A stretch of 61,342 nt of DNA from Halalkalibacter okhensis (GTDB lineage: Bacteria; Bacillota; Bacilli; Bacillales; Bacillaceae_D), in the NCBI RefSeq assembly GCF_000787375.1, contig NZ_JRJU01000025.1:1-61342 (forward strand). Reading direction: 5' to 3'. Made by a program: the position numbers and the translations under genes. Shown here one piece after another: positions 23,985 through 34,526 of the stretch (position 1 is the first letter of the stretch; the number at the start of each line of letters is the position of its first letter). Below the pieces are notes generated by a model. It saw only the letters and a program-made list of their open reading frames with translations. It was not told the DNA's origin and searched no databases.

Positions 23985-24614
23985 TTATTTTACTTTAACC
24001 GCACTTTGGATAGACACGTAGCTCTTCTTAGCACCAGGTACATTACCTTTTACTAATAGAAGGTTGCGTTCTGCATCTACTTTTACGATTTCAAGATTTT
24101 GAACTGTGATTGTTTCTCCACCCATACGTCCAGGAAGTAATTTCCCTTTGAATACACGGTTTGGAGCAACCGGTCCCATTGAACCTGGGCGACGGTGATA
24201 ACGAGAACCGTGAGACATTGGTCCACGAGATTGGTTATGACGCTTGATAGCACCTTGGAAACCTTTCCCTTTTGATGTTCCTGTTACATCTACTACATCA
24301 CCTTCAGCGAATGTATCTACCTTAACTTCTTGACCTACTTCATACTCGTCAAGATTTACGTTACGGATTTCCTTGATGAAGCGCTTAGGAGCCGTGTTAG
24401 CTTTCGCCGCGTGGCCTTCAGCTGGTTTGTTTGTGTTTGCTTTCTTTTGGTCAGCAAATCCAACTTGGATTGCTTCATAACCGTCAGATTCAGCCGTTTT
24501 CTTTTGAAGAACCACGTTTGGTTCAGCTTGAATAACTGTTACTGGGATTACTTCACCATTCTCAGCAAATACTTGAGTCATACCAATTTTTCTACCTAAG
24601 ATTCCTTTGGACAT
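23985..24614 (-). CDS. rplC: Ribosomal protein L3
   Basis: Encodes 209 residues. L3 starts 23S rRNA folding. Landmarks: [39 protein letters not shown] and [23 protein letters not shown]. Lies 93 bp after rpsJ. Confidence 0.98.
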   Translation of the reverse strand: MSKGILGRKIGMTQVFAENGEVIPVTVIQAEPNVVLQKKTAESDGYEAIQVGFADQKKANTNKPAEGHAAKANTAPKRFIKEIRNVNLDEYEVGQEVKVDTFAEGDVVDVTGTSKGKGFQGAIKRHNQSRGPMSHGSRYHRRPGSMGPVAPNRVFKGKLLPGRMGGETITVQNLEIVKVDAERNLLLVKGNVPGAKKSYVSIQSAVKVK

Positions 24615-24707
24615 CCGTTACACCTCCTAATAAAAATCATATTTGTATGCCATTTTTCATATCATAATAATGAGCTAACTACTCATTAGTTAAATTAATT
24701 GTAAGTA

Positions 24708-25237
<530 letters not shown>

Positions 25238-25504
25238 CTTCTTTATGCAATGTATTAGTAAGTTTCCTCTAGCAAATGTTGTAAGTTATCCTTCAGATAT
25301 AAATTTGCCGTATATATGGAAGGTTTTATAGTTCTATTCGTTGGATCTTAATACAGCAGGTGGGCGCTTTTCGGTTAATACACTTGTTCCTTGTTCATTG
25401 GTCGAATCAACTTTGAACAATCTTCTTTAACAGCAACTAGTGAAGTAACCAAGCCGGAACTGCTAGGAATTGTATTAGGTAGACAGTTGGAATTAGGTTT
25501 TAGC

Positions 25505-25840
25505 GCTCTTTGGCTACTGTTCTTTCTCTCTTTCCCTTTTTTCGGGAACCATCCCCGCTCTTTGGCTACCGTTCTTTCTCTCTTTCTCCTTTTTCGGGAG
25601 CCATCCCCGCTCTTTGGCTACCGTTCTTTCTCTCTTTCTCCTTTTTCGGGAGCCATCCCCGCTCTTTGGCTACCGTTCTTTCTCTCTTTCTCCTTTTTCG
25701 GGAGCCATCCCCGCTCTTTGGCTACTGTTCTTTCTCTCTTTCTCCTTTTTCGGGAGTTATCGTCGCTCTTTGGCTACCGTTTTTTTACTTTTACATCTTT
25801 TTCAAGGGACATCATAGCCTATTAGCTAGCGTGCTTCCAT
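25505..25840. repeat. Exact 52-bp tandem repeat (minisatellite), about six units plus a decayed seventh
   Basis: Units begin at 25505, 25557, 25609, 25661, 25713 and 25765, each 52 bp apart, with the same start gctctttggctac. Units 2-4 are essentially identical, outer units carry substitutions, and a decayed unit continues in register at 25817. The plus strand has a 24-base all-pyrimidine tract per unit; the minus strand is purine-rich. The period is not a multiple of three, so plus-strand frames are open in all phases without coding meaning. It lies between the tuf terminator and the rpsJ promoter, outside both transcription units. Confidence 0.95.
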
Positions 25841-25913
25841 CTATTCTTACTCAACGAGATTTACTACTTTACCATTCTGCTCTCCACTATTCTTATGATC
25901 AATTTTTTGCATA

Positions 25914-25946
25914 GAAAAAACCCATCTTGGATGATCCAAGATGGGT
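25914..25946 (-). terminator. Terminator of the str operon after tuf
   Basis: Perfect 11-bp stem (acccatcttgg / ccaagatgggt) with a 5-nt loop followed on the minus strand by TTTTTTC. It is placed 14 bp after the tuf stop. Confidence 0.93.
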
Positions 25947-25959
25947 CTTAATATTGTTA

Positions 25960-27150
25960 TTACTTTTGAATAGAAGCAACAACGCCGGCACCAACAGTAC
26001 GTCCACCCTCACGGATAGAGAACTTAGTACCTTCTTCGATAGCGATTGGAGCGATAAGCTCAACAGTCATCTCGATGTTGTCACCAGGCATTACCATCTC
26101 AACGCCTTCTGGAAGTTGAACGATTCCAGTTACGTCAGTTGTACGGAAGTAGAACTGAGGACGGTAGTTAGTGAAGAATGGAGTGTGACGTCCACCCTCT
26201 TCTTTTGAAAGAACATAAACTTCAGCTTTGAAGTTAGTGTGTGGAGTGATTGTACCTGGCTTAGCAAGTACTTGACCACGTTGTACTTCATCACGAGCAA
26301 CCCCACGAAGAAGTGCACCAATGTTGTCTCCAGCTTCAGCATAGTCAAGAAGCTTACGGAACATTTCTACTCCAGTACAAGTAGTTGATTTAGGCTCTTC
26401 AGTGATACCGATGATGTCGATAGTGTCACCAACGTTAAGTTGTCCACGCTCAACACGACCAGTAGCAACTGTACCACGACCAGTGATTGAGAATACATCC
26501 TCAACTGGCATCATGAAAGGCTTTTCTTTGTCACGCTCAGGAGTTGGGATGTAGTCATCAACTGCAGCCATAAGCTCAATGATTTTCTCTTCCCACTCAG
26601 CTTCTCCTTCAAGAGCTTTAAGAGCAGAACCTTGGATAACTGGAACGTCATCGCCAGGGAAATCGTACTCAGAAAGTAGGTCACGAACTTCCATTTCTAC
26701 TAACTCAAGAAGCTCTTCGTCGTCTACCATGTCACATTTGTTTAAGAATACAACAAGGTAAGGTACACCTACTTGACGAGATAATAGGATGTGCTCACGA
26801 GTTTGTGGCATTGGACCATCAGCAGCAGATACTACTAGGATTCCTCCGTCCATTTGTGCAGCACCAGTGATCATGTTTTTAACATAGTCAGCGTGTCCTG
26901 GGCAGTCAACGTGTGCATAGTGACGGTTGTCAGTTTCGTACTCAACGTGTGCAGTTGAGATTGTGATTCCACGCTCACGCTCTTCTGGAGCACCATCAAT
27001 AGCGTCATACGCCATTGCGTTACCTTTACCAGATCTTTTAGCTAATACTGTTGTGATTGCAGCAGTAAGTGTAGTTTTACCGTGGTCAACGTGTCCAATT
27101 GTACCAATGTTGGCATGCGTCTTGGAACGGTCGAATTTTTCTTTAGCCAT
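25960..27150 (-). CDS. tuf: Elongation factor Tu
   Basis: Encodes 396 residues. Delivers aminoacyl-tRNA to the ribosome. G1 GHVDHGKT (19-26), G3 [12 protein letters not shown] and G4 NKCD are intact, followed by domains 2 and 3 ([25 protein letters not shown]). Only one tuf is seen here. A 137-bp gap with a large hairpin lies between fusA and tuf. Confidence 0.99.
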   Translation of the reverse strand: MAKEKFDRSKTHANIGTIGHVDHGKTTLTAAITTVLAKRSGKGNAMAYDAIDGAPEERERGITISTAHVEYETDNRHYAHVDCPGHADYVKNMITGAAQMDGGILVVSAADGPMPQTREHILLSRQVGVPYLVVFLNKCDMVDDEELLELVEMEVRDLLSEYDFPGDDVPVIQGSALKALEGEAEWEEKIIELMAAVDDYIPTPERDKEKPFMMPVEDVFSITGRGTVATGRVERGQLNVGDTIDIIGITEEPKSTTCTGVEMFRKLLDYAEAGDNIGALLRGVARDEVQRGQVLAKPGTITPHTNFKAEVYVLSKEEGGRHTPFFTNYRPQFYFRTTDVTGIVQLPEGVEMVMPGDNIEMTVELIAPIAIEEGTKFSIREGGRTVGAGVVASIQK

Positions 27151-27205
27151 GATTCATTTCCTCCCTTAATTGAACATAAGTATAATGTAAGTAATTTTTA
27201 TGGAT

Positions 27206-27245
27206 AAGAAAGGTGAAATATCGTTTTGAAATTTACACCTTTCTT
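27206..27245 (-). promoter_or_regulatory. Stable hairpin in the fusA-tuf gap
   Basis: A 10-bp perfect stem (aagaaaggtg / cacctttctt) with a 20-nt AT-rich loop. On the transcript it is not followed by a T-run (next bases TTATCC), so it does not look like a plain terminator. It could be a processing site or could adjust tuf expression. The role is inferred. Confidence 0.5.
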
Positions 27246-27287
27246 AGCTTACAACAAAAATTCATTAGAAACAATTATAAACAAAAA

Positions 27288-29366
27288 TTATTGTCCAGTT
27301 TGTTTCTTGATGATCTCTTCAGCAACACTCTTTGGTACTTCTTCATAATGATCAAAGAACATTGAGTAAGTACCACGACCTTGTGTACGAGAACGAAGTG
27401 AAGTTGCGTACCCAAACATTTCAGCAAGTGGAACAAATGCTTTAACGATTTGAGCGTTACCGCGAGCTTCCATACCTTCAACGCGTCCACGGCGAGCTGT
27501 AACGTCACCCATTACGTCTCCCATGTACTCTTCAGGTACAACAATTTCAACTTTCATTAATGGCTCAAGTAATACTGGAGCACATTTTGATTTTGCATTT
27601 TTAAGTGCCATAGAAGCAGCGATCTTAAACGCCATTTCACTTGAATCGACGTCATGGTAAGAACCGTCATAAAGCTTCGCTTTAATGTCGATTACTGGGT
27701 AACCAGCAACCATACCATTAACTAGTGCTTCTTCAATACCTTGTTCTACAGAACCAATGTATTCACGTGGTACAGATCCACCAACGATAGCATTTTCAAA
27801 TTCAAAACCTGCGCCCTCTTCATTTGGAGAGAACTCAACCCATACGTGACCAAATTGTCCACGACCACCAGATTGACGAACAAACTTACCTTCAACCTGA
27901 GCTGTTTGACGAATTGTTTCACGATATGATACTTGAGGAGCACCAACGTTAGCTTCCACTTTAAACTCACGCTTCATACGGTCAACAATGATATCAAGGT
28001 GAAGCTCACCCATACCAGAAATAATTGTTTGACCTGTTTCTTCGTTTGTCTCCGTACGGAATGTCGGATCCTCTTCAGCAAGCTTCGCTAAAGCCATACC
28101 CATTTTATCTTGGTCAGCCTTAGATTTAGGCTCAACAGATAAAGAGATAACCGGCTCTGGGAAATCCATAGATTCAAGAATAACAAGATTCTTTTCATCA
28201 CATAGAGTATCACCAGTTGTCGTATCTTTCAAACCAACTGCAGCTGCAATATCTCCAGCATAAACTGTTGAAATCTCTTCACGAGAGTTTGCATGCATTT
28301 GTAGGATACGTCCAACACGCTCACGCTTGTCTTTTGTAGAGTTCTTAACATAAGAACCAGATTGTAGTGTACCAGAGTACACACGGAAGAATGTAAGTTT
28401 ACCAACGTAAGGGTCTGTCATAACTTTAAATGCTAAAGCTGAGAACGGACCTTCATCACTTGATTCACGAGTTACTTCTTCTTCTGTTTCAGGAACAATA
28501 CCTTTAATCGCTGGAACATCTAAAGGTGATGGTAAGTAATCAAGAACTGCGTCAAGCATAAGTTGAACACCTTTGTTCTTAAATGCAGAACCACAAATTA
28601 CTGGGTAGAACTCAACGTTACAAGTACCTTTACGGATTGCAGCTTTAAGCTCTTCCTTCGTTAATTCTTCACCTTCTAAATATTTCATCATTAGCTCTTC
28701 ATCAAGCTCTGCTACAGCTTCAACTAGTGATTCATGTAGTTCTTGAGCTTTATCTTTGTACTCAGCAGGGATTTCTTTCGCCTCTGTACGAGTACCAAGA
28801 TCATCTTCGTAGAAGTAAGCAACCATGTCAATTAAGTCAATGATTCCTTCAAACTCGTCTTCAGCACCAATTGGTAATTGGATTGCATGAGCATTTGCTT
28901 GTAGACGATCACGAAGAGTTCCTAAAGAGTAAAGGAAATCTGCACCTGTCTTGTCCATTTTATTAACAAAAACGACACGTGGTACACCATAAGTAGTAGC
29001 TTGGCGCCAAACTGTTTCTGTTTGAGGCTCAACACCAGATTGAGCATCAAGTACTGCTACAGCTCCGTCCAATACACGTAAAGAACGTTCTACTTCTACA
29101 GTGAAGTCTACGTGTCCAGGTGTATCGATGATGTTAATGCGGTGATCTTTCCATGATGCTGTTGTCGCAGCAGAAGTGATCGTGATACCACGCTCTTGCT
29201 CCTGTGCCATCCAGTCCATTTGAGATGCACCTTCATGAGTTTCACCAATTTTATGGATACGTCCTGTGTAGAAAAGAACACGTTCTGTTGTAGTTGTTTT
29301 ACCGGCATCAATGTGAGCCATGATGCCGATATTACGTGTATCTTTTAAGGAGAACTCTCTTGCCAT
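27288..29366 (-). CDS. fusA: Elongation factor G
   Basis: Encodes 692 residues. Catalyses ribosome translocation. G1 AHIDAGKT (17-24), G2 region [10 protein letters not shown]3 DTPGHVDF and G4 NKMD are intact; domain IV carries GGRGQFGHV and [13 protein letters not shown]. Typical position between rpsG and tuf. No truncation. Confidence 0.99.
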   Translation of the reverse strand: MAREFSLKDTRNIGIMAHIDAGKTTTTERVLFYTGRIHKIGETHEGASQMDWMAQEQERGITITSAATTASWKDHRINIIDTPGHVDFTVEVERSLRVLDGAVAVLDAQSGVEPQTETVWRQATTYGVPRVVFVNKMDKTGADFLYSLGTLRDRLQANAHAIQLPIGAEDEFEGIIDLIDMVAYFYEDDLGTRTEAKEIPAEYKDKAQELHESLVEAVAELDEELMMKYLEGEELTKEELKAAIRKGTCNVEFYPVICGSAFKNKGVQLMLDAVLDYLPSPLDVPAIKGIVPETEEEVTRESSDEGPFSALAFKVMTDPYVGKLTFFRVYSGTLQSGSYVKNSTKDKRERVGRILQMHANSREEISTVYAGDIAAAVGLKDTTTGDTLCDEKNLVILESMDFPEPVISLSVEPKSKADQDKMGMALAKLAEEDPTFRTETNEETGQTIISGMGELHLDIIVDRMKREFKVEANVGAPQVSYRETIRQTAQVEGKFVRQSGGRGQFGHVWVEFSPNEEGAGFEFENAIVGGSVPREYIGSVEQGIEEALVNGMVAGYPVIDIKAKLYDGSYHDVDSSEMAFKIAASMALKNAKSKCAPVLLEPLMKVEIVVPEEYMGDVMGDVTARRGRVEGMEARGNAQIVKAFVPLAEMFGYATSLRSRTQGRGTYSMFFDHYEEVPKSVAEEIIKKQTGQ

Positions 29367-29417
29367 AGGGTATTTCTCCTTCCTATAAGAAACATTTTAT
29401 TTAGTATGATATAAATC

Positions 29418-29888
29418 CTACCAGCGATAGTGAGCGAATGCTTTGTTCGCTTCTGCCATCTTGTGAGTATCTTCACGCTTCTTAACAGAAGCACCTGCAT
29501 TGTTTGCTGCATCAAGAATTTCATTAGCTAGACGCTCTTCCATTGTCTTCTCACCACGAAGACGTGAATAGTTTACTAACCAACGAAGACCTAATGTAGT
29601 ACGACGCTCAGGTTTTACTTCGATTGGAACTTGATAGTTAGCACCACCGACACGACGTGCTTTAACCTCAAGTACTGGCATAATGTTCTTTAATGCTTGA
29701 TCGAAAACTTCCATAGGGTCATTTCCGCTACGTTCTTTAACGATTTCAAATGCATTATAAAGAATTGTTTGAGCTTTACCACGCTTTCCATCCTCCATAA
29801 TACGGTTGATTAAACGTGTAACAAGCTTTGACTTGTAAATTGGATCTGGTAATACATCGCGACGAGCGACTGGTCCTTTACGAGGCAT
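29418..29888 (-). CDS. rpsG: Ribosomal protein S7
   Basis: Encodes 156 residues. S7 nucleates the 16S 3' domain and lies at the E site. Landmarks: [30 protein letters not shown] and [16 protein letters not shown]. In E. coli S7 represses the str operon; not shown for Bacillus. Confidence 0.98.
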   Translation of the reverse strand: MPRKGPVARRDVLPDPIYKSKLVTRLINRIMEDGKRGKAQTILYNAFEIVKERSGNDPMEVFDQALKNIMPVLEVKARRVGGANYQVPIEVKPERRTTLGLRWLVNYSRLRGEKTMEERLANEILDAANNAGASVKKREDTHKMAEANKAFAHYRW

Positions 29889-29918
29889 AATTTACCCTCC
29901 CTTCACTATTAGTGTTAA

Positions 29919-30338
29919 TTACTTTTTATCTTTTGGACGCTTAGTTCCATATTTAGAACGACCTTGCATACGGTTTTGAACTCCAGCCGTATCAAGCGCT
30001 CCACGTACGATATGATAACGAACCCCTGGTAAATCCTTTACACGTCCACCACGGATAAGAACAACACTGTGCTCTTGAAGGTTGTGACCAATCCCTGGGA
30101 TGTAAGCTGTTACCTCGATTTGGTTAGTTAAACGTACACGAGCATATTTACGAAGTGCTGAGTTCGGCTTCTTAGGAGTCATTGTACCAACACGAGTACA
30201 AACACCACGCTTTTGTGGAGAAGACAGGTTAGTTTGAGACTTTTTGAAGCTGTTGAACCCTTTGTTAAGAGCTGGTGAATCAGACTTCTTAACTTTCGCA
30301 ACACGACCTTTACGAATTAATTGATTAATTGTAGGCAT
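29919..30338 (-). CDS. rpsL: Ribosomal protein S12
   Basis: Encodes 139 residues starting [13 protein letters not shown]12 monitors codon-anticodon pairing. The streptomycin-related lysine in [11 protein letters not shown] (Lys56) is wild type, as is the [12 protein letters not shown] loop. A strong AGGAGG site precedes the ATG at 30336-30338. The frame stays open upstream to 30446 but that part lies in a hairpin-rich leader. Confidence 0.98.
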   Translation of the reverse strand: MPTINQLIRKGRVAKVKKSDSPALNKGFNSFKKSQTNLSSPQKRGVCTRVGTMTPKKPNSALRKYARVRLTNQIEVTAYIPGIGHNLQEHSVVLIRGGRVKDLPGVRYHIVRGALDTAGVQNRMQGRSKYGTKRPKDKK

Positions 30339-30369
30339 TTTGTTTCCTCCTCTCTTTAAAGTATTTAAG

Positions 30370-30443
30370 ACCACTGGTCCTGGTGGTTCATCTTTAGGCA
30401 AAAGGAAAGTTTTTGCCATGCAGGAAACACCGAATGGCAAAAA
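30370..30443 (-). promoter_or_regulatory. Two-hairpin RNA between rplGB and rpsL
   Basis: Starting 5 nt after the rplGB stop, the transcript can form a 10-bp perfect stem (TTTTTGCCAT / ATGGCAAAAA, 30410-30443) with a 14-nt loop. A second hairpin ACCAC / GTGGT follows at 30370-30387. No T-run follows the first stem. The place is right for translational control of rpsL, but no known family is recognised. Confidence 0.5.
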
Positions 30444-30447
30444 CATA

Positions 30448-30696
30448 TTATTTCCTTAAAGCTACAGTGGCTGCACCGACATCAATTCCACATGCTTTTC
30501 CAAGCTTCTTCATCGAGTCGACATATAAAAGTGGTATATCTTTGGCCTTAGCTAATGCTTCTACTTTGTATATCACGCGGTATTCTGCATCTTTTGCAAT
30601 TAGAACCTCGGAAACAATACCATCGTCAAGCGCCTTAAGCGTTTGTTTGGTACCTATTATTAGGTCATTCGCCTGTAAAACTTTATCATAAGACAT
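30448..30696 (-). CDS. rplGB: L7Ae-family RNA-binding protein (YbxF type)
   Basis: Encodes 82 residues. Belongs to the L7Ae/L30e family, which binds kink-turn RNA. Matches the Bacillus YbxF/RplGB protein, found on the ribosome during exponential growth but not essential. Core: [51 protein letters not shown]. First gene of the rplGB-rpsL-rpsG-fusA-tuf operon. Confidence 0.93.
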   Translation of the reverse strand: MSYDKVLQANDLIIGTKQTLKALDDGIVSEVLIAKDAEYRVIYKVEALAKAKDIPLLYVDSMKKLGKACGIDVGAATVALRK

Positions 30697-30739
30697 CTTT
30701 CATCCTCCAAAGCAACAGGTTTCTCAGGCACACTTTGAT

Positions 30740-30768
30740 ATATTACCATCCTCACATAACACTGTCAA
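30740..30768 (-). promoter_or_regulatory. Sigma-A promoter of the str operon
   Basis: Perfect -35 TTGACA (30763-30768), 17-bp spacer and -10 TAATAT (30740-30745) on the minus strand, 44 bp before rplGB and just after the rpoC stop. Confidence 0.88.
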
Positions 30769-30781
30769 CTTTTTTTGAAAA

Positions 30782-33700
30782 TTATTCGTGAGTAAGTGCA
30801 CCTTCAGCAATCTTCTCTTCTGTCGTTTCTGCTTCTACTTGATCATACTCAGAAGTAATATTTAAATGACGGTATCTCGGCATACCCGTACCAGCTGGTA
30901 CAAGCTTACCAATGATAACATTCTCCTTCAAGCCTAATAGCTCATCGCGCTTACCTTTAATTGCAGCATCCGTTAACACACGAGTTGTTTCTTGGAATGA
31001 TGCAGCAGATAAGAATGAGTCCGTTTCAAGAGACGCCTTTGTAATACCAAGTAAGATTGGTTTACCCGTTGCAGGACGTTTTTGATCAAGAAGAATCTTC
31101 TTGTTTTCATCGTTGAACTGTTGAATTTCGATAAGCGATCCCGGCAATACATTCGTTTCACCAGCATCAACGACACGTACTTTACGAAGCATTTGACGAA
31201 CCATAACTTCAACGTGTTTATCTCCAATTTCAACCCCTTGCATACGATAAACCTTTTGTACTTCACGTAAGAGATATTCTTGTACACCGTTCATTCCTTT
31301 AACTTTCAAGAGTTCTTTTGGATCAATTGAACCTTCAGTCAGTGGTTGACCTGAGACCACAAAATCACCAACAGAAACTTTCATACGAGCTCCATAAGGA
31401 ATCGCATAGTTCTTTGTCTCCATTTCGCTCTTCACAGTTACTTCACGCTTATCTCCTTCTTTGAAGTCAATTACTTCACCTTCAATTTCAGAAATAACCG
31501 CTTGACCTTTTGGATTACGTGCTTCGAATAACTCTTGGATACGCGGTAAACCTTGTGTGATATCATCACCAGCTACCCCACCGGTATGGAATGTACGCAT
31601 CGTAAGCTGAGTTCCTGGCTCACCAATTGATTGTGCAGCAATAATACCGACTGCTTCCCCAACCTCTACATCGCTACCAGTTGCTAAGTTACGGCCATAA
31701 CACTTCTTACATACACCATGTCTTGTATCACAAGTGAATACTGAACGAATCGTTACTTCTTCAACACCTGCATCAACAATCGTTTTTGCAATGTCTTCAT
31801 GAATTAATTCGTTCTTCTTAATTAAAATTTCCCCAGTTTCTGGGTGCTTCAGTGTTTTAAATGCTACACGACCAACAAGACGGTCATATAAATTCTCAAT
31901 CACTTCATTGCCTTCTTTAATTGCCTGAACAGCTAAACCACGGTCTGTTCCACAATCATCTGAACGTACAATAACATCTTGTGCCACATCAACAAGTCGA
32001 CGAGTTAAATAACCAGAGTCAGCTGTCTTAAGGGCTGTATCGGCAAGACCTTTACGCGCACCATGTGTCGAGATAAAGTACTCGAGTACAGTAAGACCCT
32101 CACGGAAACTGGACTTGATCGGTAACTCAATAATACGACCAGACGGGTTCGCCATCAGACCACGCATACCCGCAAGCTGTGTAAAGTTAGATGCGTTACC
32201 ACGGGCTCCAGAGTCACTCATCATGAAGATTGGGTTGGAGCGGTCTAGCGTGCCCATTAATTTATTTTGAATAACATCTTTCGCTTCACTCCAAACAGAG
32301 ATAACACGATCATAACGCTCTTCTTCTGTAATTAAACCACGACGGAATTGCTTTAGAATCTTCTCTACTTTTTGTTCAGCTTCAGCTAAGATTTCTTTCT
32401 TCTCTGCTAATACGACGATGTCTGCAACCCCAACCGTGATACCAGCTCTTGTCGAGAATTTGAAACCTAACTCTTTCATTCGGTCTAACATTTTGGACGT
32501 TTCTGCAATCGCAAACTTCTTAAATACCTCAGCAATAACGTTACCTAGGAAGCCTTTCTTAAATGGCAAGACAAGTTCGTTATTTTCGAAGTGTTGCGCT
32601 ACATCTGTTGTACTTGGAACAATATACTTCTCAGGCGTTTCTTGTTCTAAGTTGTACATTGTCGGCTCATTAATATATGGGAACGTCTCAGGTAAAATTT
32701 CATTAAAGATCAATTTCCCTACTGTCGTTAATAACAATTTATCTTGTTGGTCTTCACGGAACGTCGGCTTATTAAGAGACGCTACCGGAATCGCACAGCG
32801 ACTATGCAAATGCACATACCCATTTTGATAAGCGATTAGCGCTTCATTTGTATCCTTAAAGATCTTCCCTTGACCTTTGGCATTATCACGTTCCATCGTC
32901 AGGTAATAGTTACCAAGAACCATATCTTGAGATGGTGTAACAACAGGTTTTCCGTCTTTTGGATTCAAGATGTTTTGAGCTGCAAGCATTAAAATACGTG
33001 CTTCTGCTTGTGCTTCAGCAGATAAAGGTACGTGAACCGCCATTTGGTCCCCATCAAAGTCAGCGTTATAGGCTGTACATACAAGCGGATGGAGCTTAAT
33101 CGCACGACCTTCAACTAACGTTGGTTCAAACGCTTGAATACCTAGACGGTGAAGCGTTGGTGCACGGTTTAAAAGAACTGGATGCTCACGGATAACTTCT
33201 TCGAGTACATCCCAAACTTCCGGCTGAACCTTTTCTACCTTACGTTTTGCACTCTTAATGTTATGAGCAAGACCTTTAGACACAAGCTCTTTCATAACAA
33301 AAGGTTTAAACAACTCAAGCGCCATTTCTTTTGGAAGACCACATTGGTACATCTTTAAGTTAGGCCCTACTACGATAACCGAACGACCAGAGTAGTCAAC
33401 ACGTTTACCAAGTAGATTTTGACGGAAGCGCCCTTGTTTCCCTTTTAACATATGAGAAAGAGATTTAAGTGGGCGATTACCTGGTCCTGTAACCGGACGT
33501 CCACGACGACCATTATCAATTAGTGCATCTACCGCTTCTTGAAGCATACGCTTTTCATTTTGAACAATGATATTTGGTGCACCTAAGTCAAGAAGACGCT
33601 TTAAGCGATTGTTACGGTTAATCACACGACGGTATAGGTCATTTAAGTCAGAAGTCGCAAAACGACCACCATCTAATTGAACCATTGGACGTAATTCAGG

Positions 33701-34405
33701 AGGAATAACCGGAAGAACATCAAGGATCATCCAAGATGGCTCGTTACCAGAGTGACGGAATGCTTCTAATACTTCAAGGCGTTTCACCGCACGTGTACGG
33801 CGCTGTCCTTGTGCTGTTACAAGCTCTTCTTTTAATAATCCAACTTCTTTTTCTAAATCAATATCGGAAAGCAACTTACGAATCGCTTCTGCACCCATTT
33901 GGGCATTAAACGAACGACCGTATTTGTCACGGTATGTACGATATTCTTTTTCAGAAAGTAGTTGTTTTTTCTCAAGAGGTGTATCACCTGGGTCTGTCAC
34001 TACATAAGAAGCAAAATAAATAACTTCTTCAAGCGAACGAGGTGACATATCTAAAACAAGGCCCATACGACTTGGGATCCCTTTAAAGTACCAAATGTGC
34101 GATACAGGAGCAGCTAATTCAATGTGTCCCATACGTTCACGACGCACTTTTGCTCGTGTTACTTCAACACCACAGCGATCACAAACGACCCCTTTATAAC
34201 GGACGCGCTTGTATTTTCCACAGTGACATTCCCAGTCCTTCGTTGGTCCAAAAATACGCTCACAGAAAAGGCCATCCTTTTCAGGTTTTAACGTACGATA
34301 GTTGATTGTTTCAGGCTTCTTAACTTCCCCTCTTGACCAAGAGCGGACTTTGTTTGGTGAAGCAAGACCAATTTTCATATATTCGAAGTTGTTTACATCT
34401 ATCAA
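30782..34405 (-). CDS. rpoC: RNA polymerase beta' subunit
   Basis: Encodes 1207 residues. The catalytic magnesium motif [10 protein letters not shown], the N-terminal zinc ribbon (CHCG, CDRCG) and the second zinc cluster ([13 protein letters not shown]) are intact. Start chosen: TTG at 34403-34405 (reads [16 protein letters not shown]), 7-8 nt after AGGGAGG. A downstream-aligned family start supports this; the in-frame ATG at 34432 lies before the ribosome-binding site. 121 bp after rpoB. Confidence 0.99.
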   Translation of the reverse strand: MIDVNNFEYMKIGLASPNKVRSWSRGEVKKPETINYRTLKPEKDGLFCERIFGPTKDWECHCGKYKRVRYKGVVCDRCGVEVTRAKVRRERMGHIELAAPVSHIWYFKGIPSRMGLVLDMSPRSLEEVIYFASYVVTDPGDTPLEKKQLLSEKEYRTYRDKYGRSFNAQMGAEAIRKLLSDIDLEKEVGLLKEELVTAQGQRRTRAVKRLEVLEAFRHSGNEPSWMILDVLPVIPPELRPMVQLDGGRFATSDLNDLYRRVINRNNRLKRLLDLGAPNIIVQNEKRMLQEAVDALIDNGRRGRPVTGPGNRPLKSLSHMLKGKQGRFRQNLLGKRVDYSGRSVIVVGPNLKMYQCGLPKEMALELFKPFVMKELVSKGLAHNIKSAKRKVEKVQPEVWDVLEEVIREHPVLLNRAPTLHRLGIQAFEPTLVEGRAIKLHPLVCTAYNADFDGDQMAVHVPLSAEAQAEARILMLAAQNILNPKDGKPVVTPSQDMVLGNYYLTMERDNAKGQGKIFKDTNEALIAYQNGYVHLHSRCAIPVASLNKPTFREDQQDKLLLTTVGKLIFNEILPETFPYINEPTMYNLEQETPEKYIVPSTTDVAQHFENNELVLPFKKGFLGNVIAEVFKKFAIAETSKMLDRMKELGFKFSTRAGITVGVADIVVLAEKKEILAEAEQKVEKILKQFRRGLITEEERYDRVISVWSEAKDVIQNKLMGTLDRSNPIFMMSDSGARGNASNFTQLAGMRGLMANPSGRIIELPIKSSFREGLTVLEYFISTHGARKGLADTALKTADSGYLTRRLVDVAQDVIVRSDDCGTDRGLAVQAIKEGNEVIENLYDRLVGRVAFKTLKHPETGEILIKKNELIHEDIAKTIVDAGVEEVTIRSVFTCDTRHGVCKKCYGRNLATGSDVEVGEAVGIIAAQSIGEPGTQLTMRTFHTGGVAGDDITQGLPRIQELFEARNPKGQAVISEIEGEVIDFKEGDKREVTVKSEMETKNYAIPYGARMKVSVGDFVVSGQPLTEGSIDPKELLKVKGMNGVQEYLLREVQKVYRMQGVEIGDKHVEVMVRQMLRKVRVVDAGETNVLPGSLIEIQQFNDENKKILLDQKRPATGKPILLGITKASLETDSFLSAASFQETTRVLTDAAIKGKRDELLGLKENVIIGKLVPAGTGMPRYRHLNITSEYDQVEAETTEEKIAEGALTHE

Positions 34406-34526
34406 GGGGCTAACCTCCCTTTTCGTTTCCATGTCTATTCGAGCACATATTTATGCCTGATACAAAGTAATCGTGTCATTAGAGAAAGCTTTAGGGAACT
34501 AGCTAAAACTAGCTCCCAAGCTTATA

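Noticed and set aside
25505-25820. Possible CRISPR array
   Set aside because: The 52-bp units are contiguous with no unique spacers and no cas genes are near.
25391-25914. Long plus-strand reading frames in three overlapping phases
   Set aside because: They arise from the 52-bp repeat, whose length is not a multiple of three and whose plus strand has no stops. The same Phe/Leu/Ser-rich peptide appears in every phase, there is no ribosome-binding site and no homology.
30339-30446. N-terminal extension of rpsL
   Set aside because: It is the hairpin leader; the ATG at 30338 follows a perfect ribosome-binding site and matches the family start.
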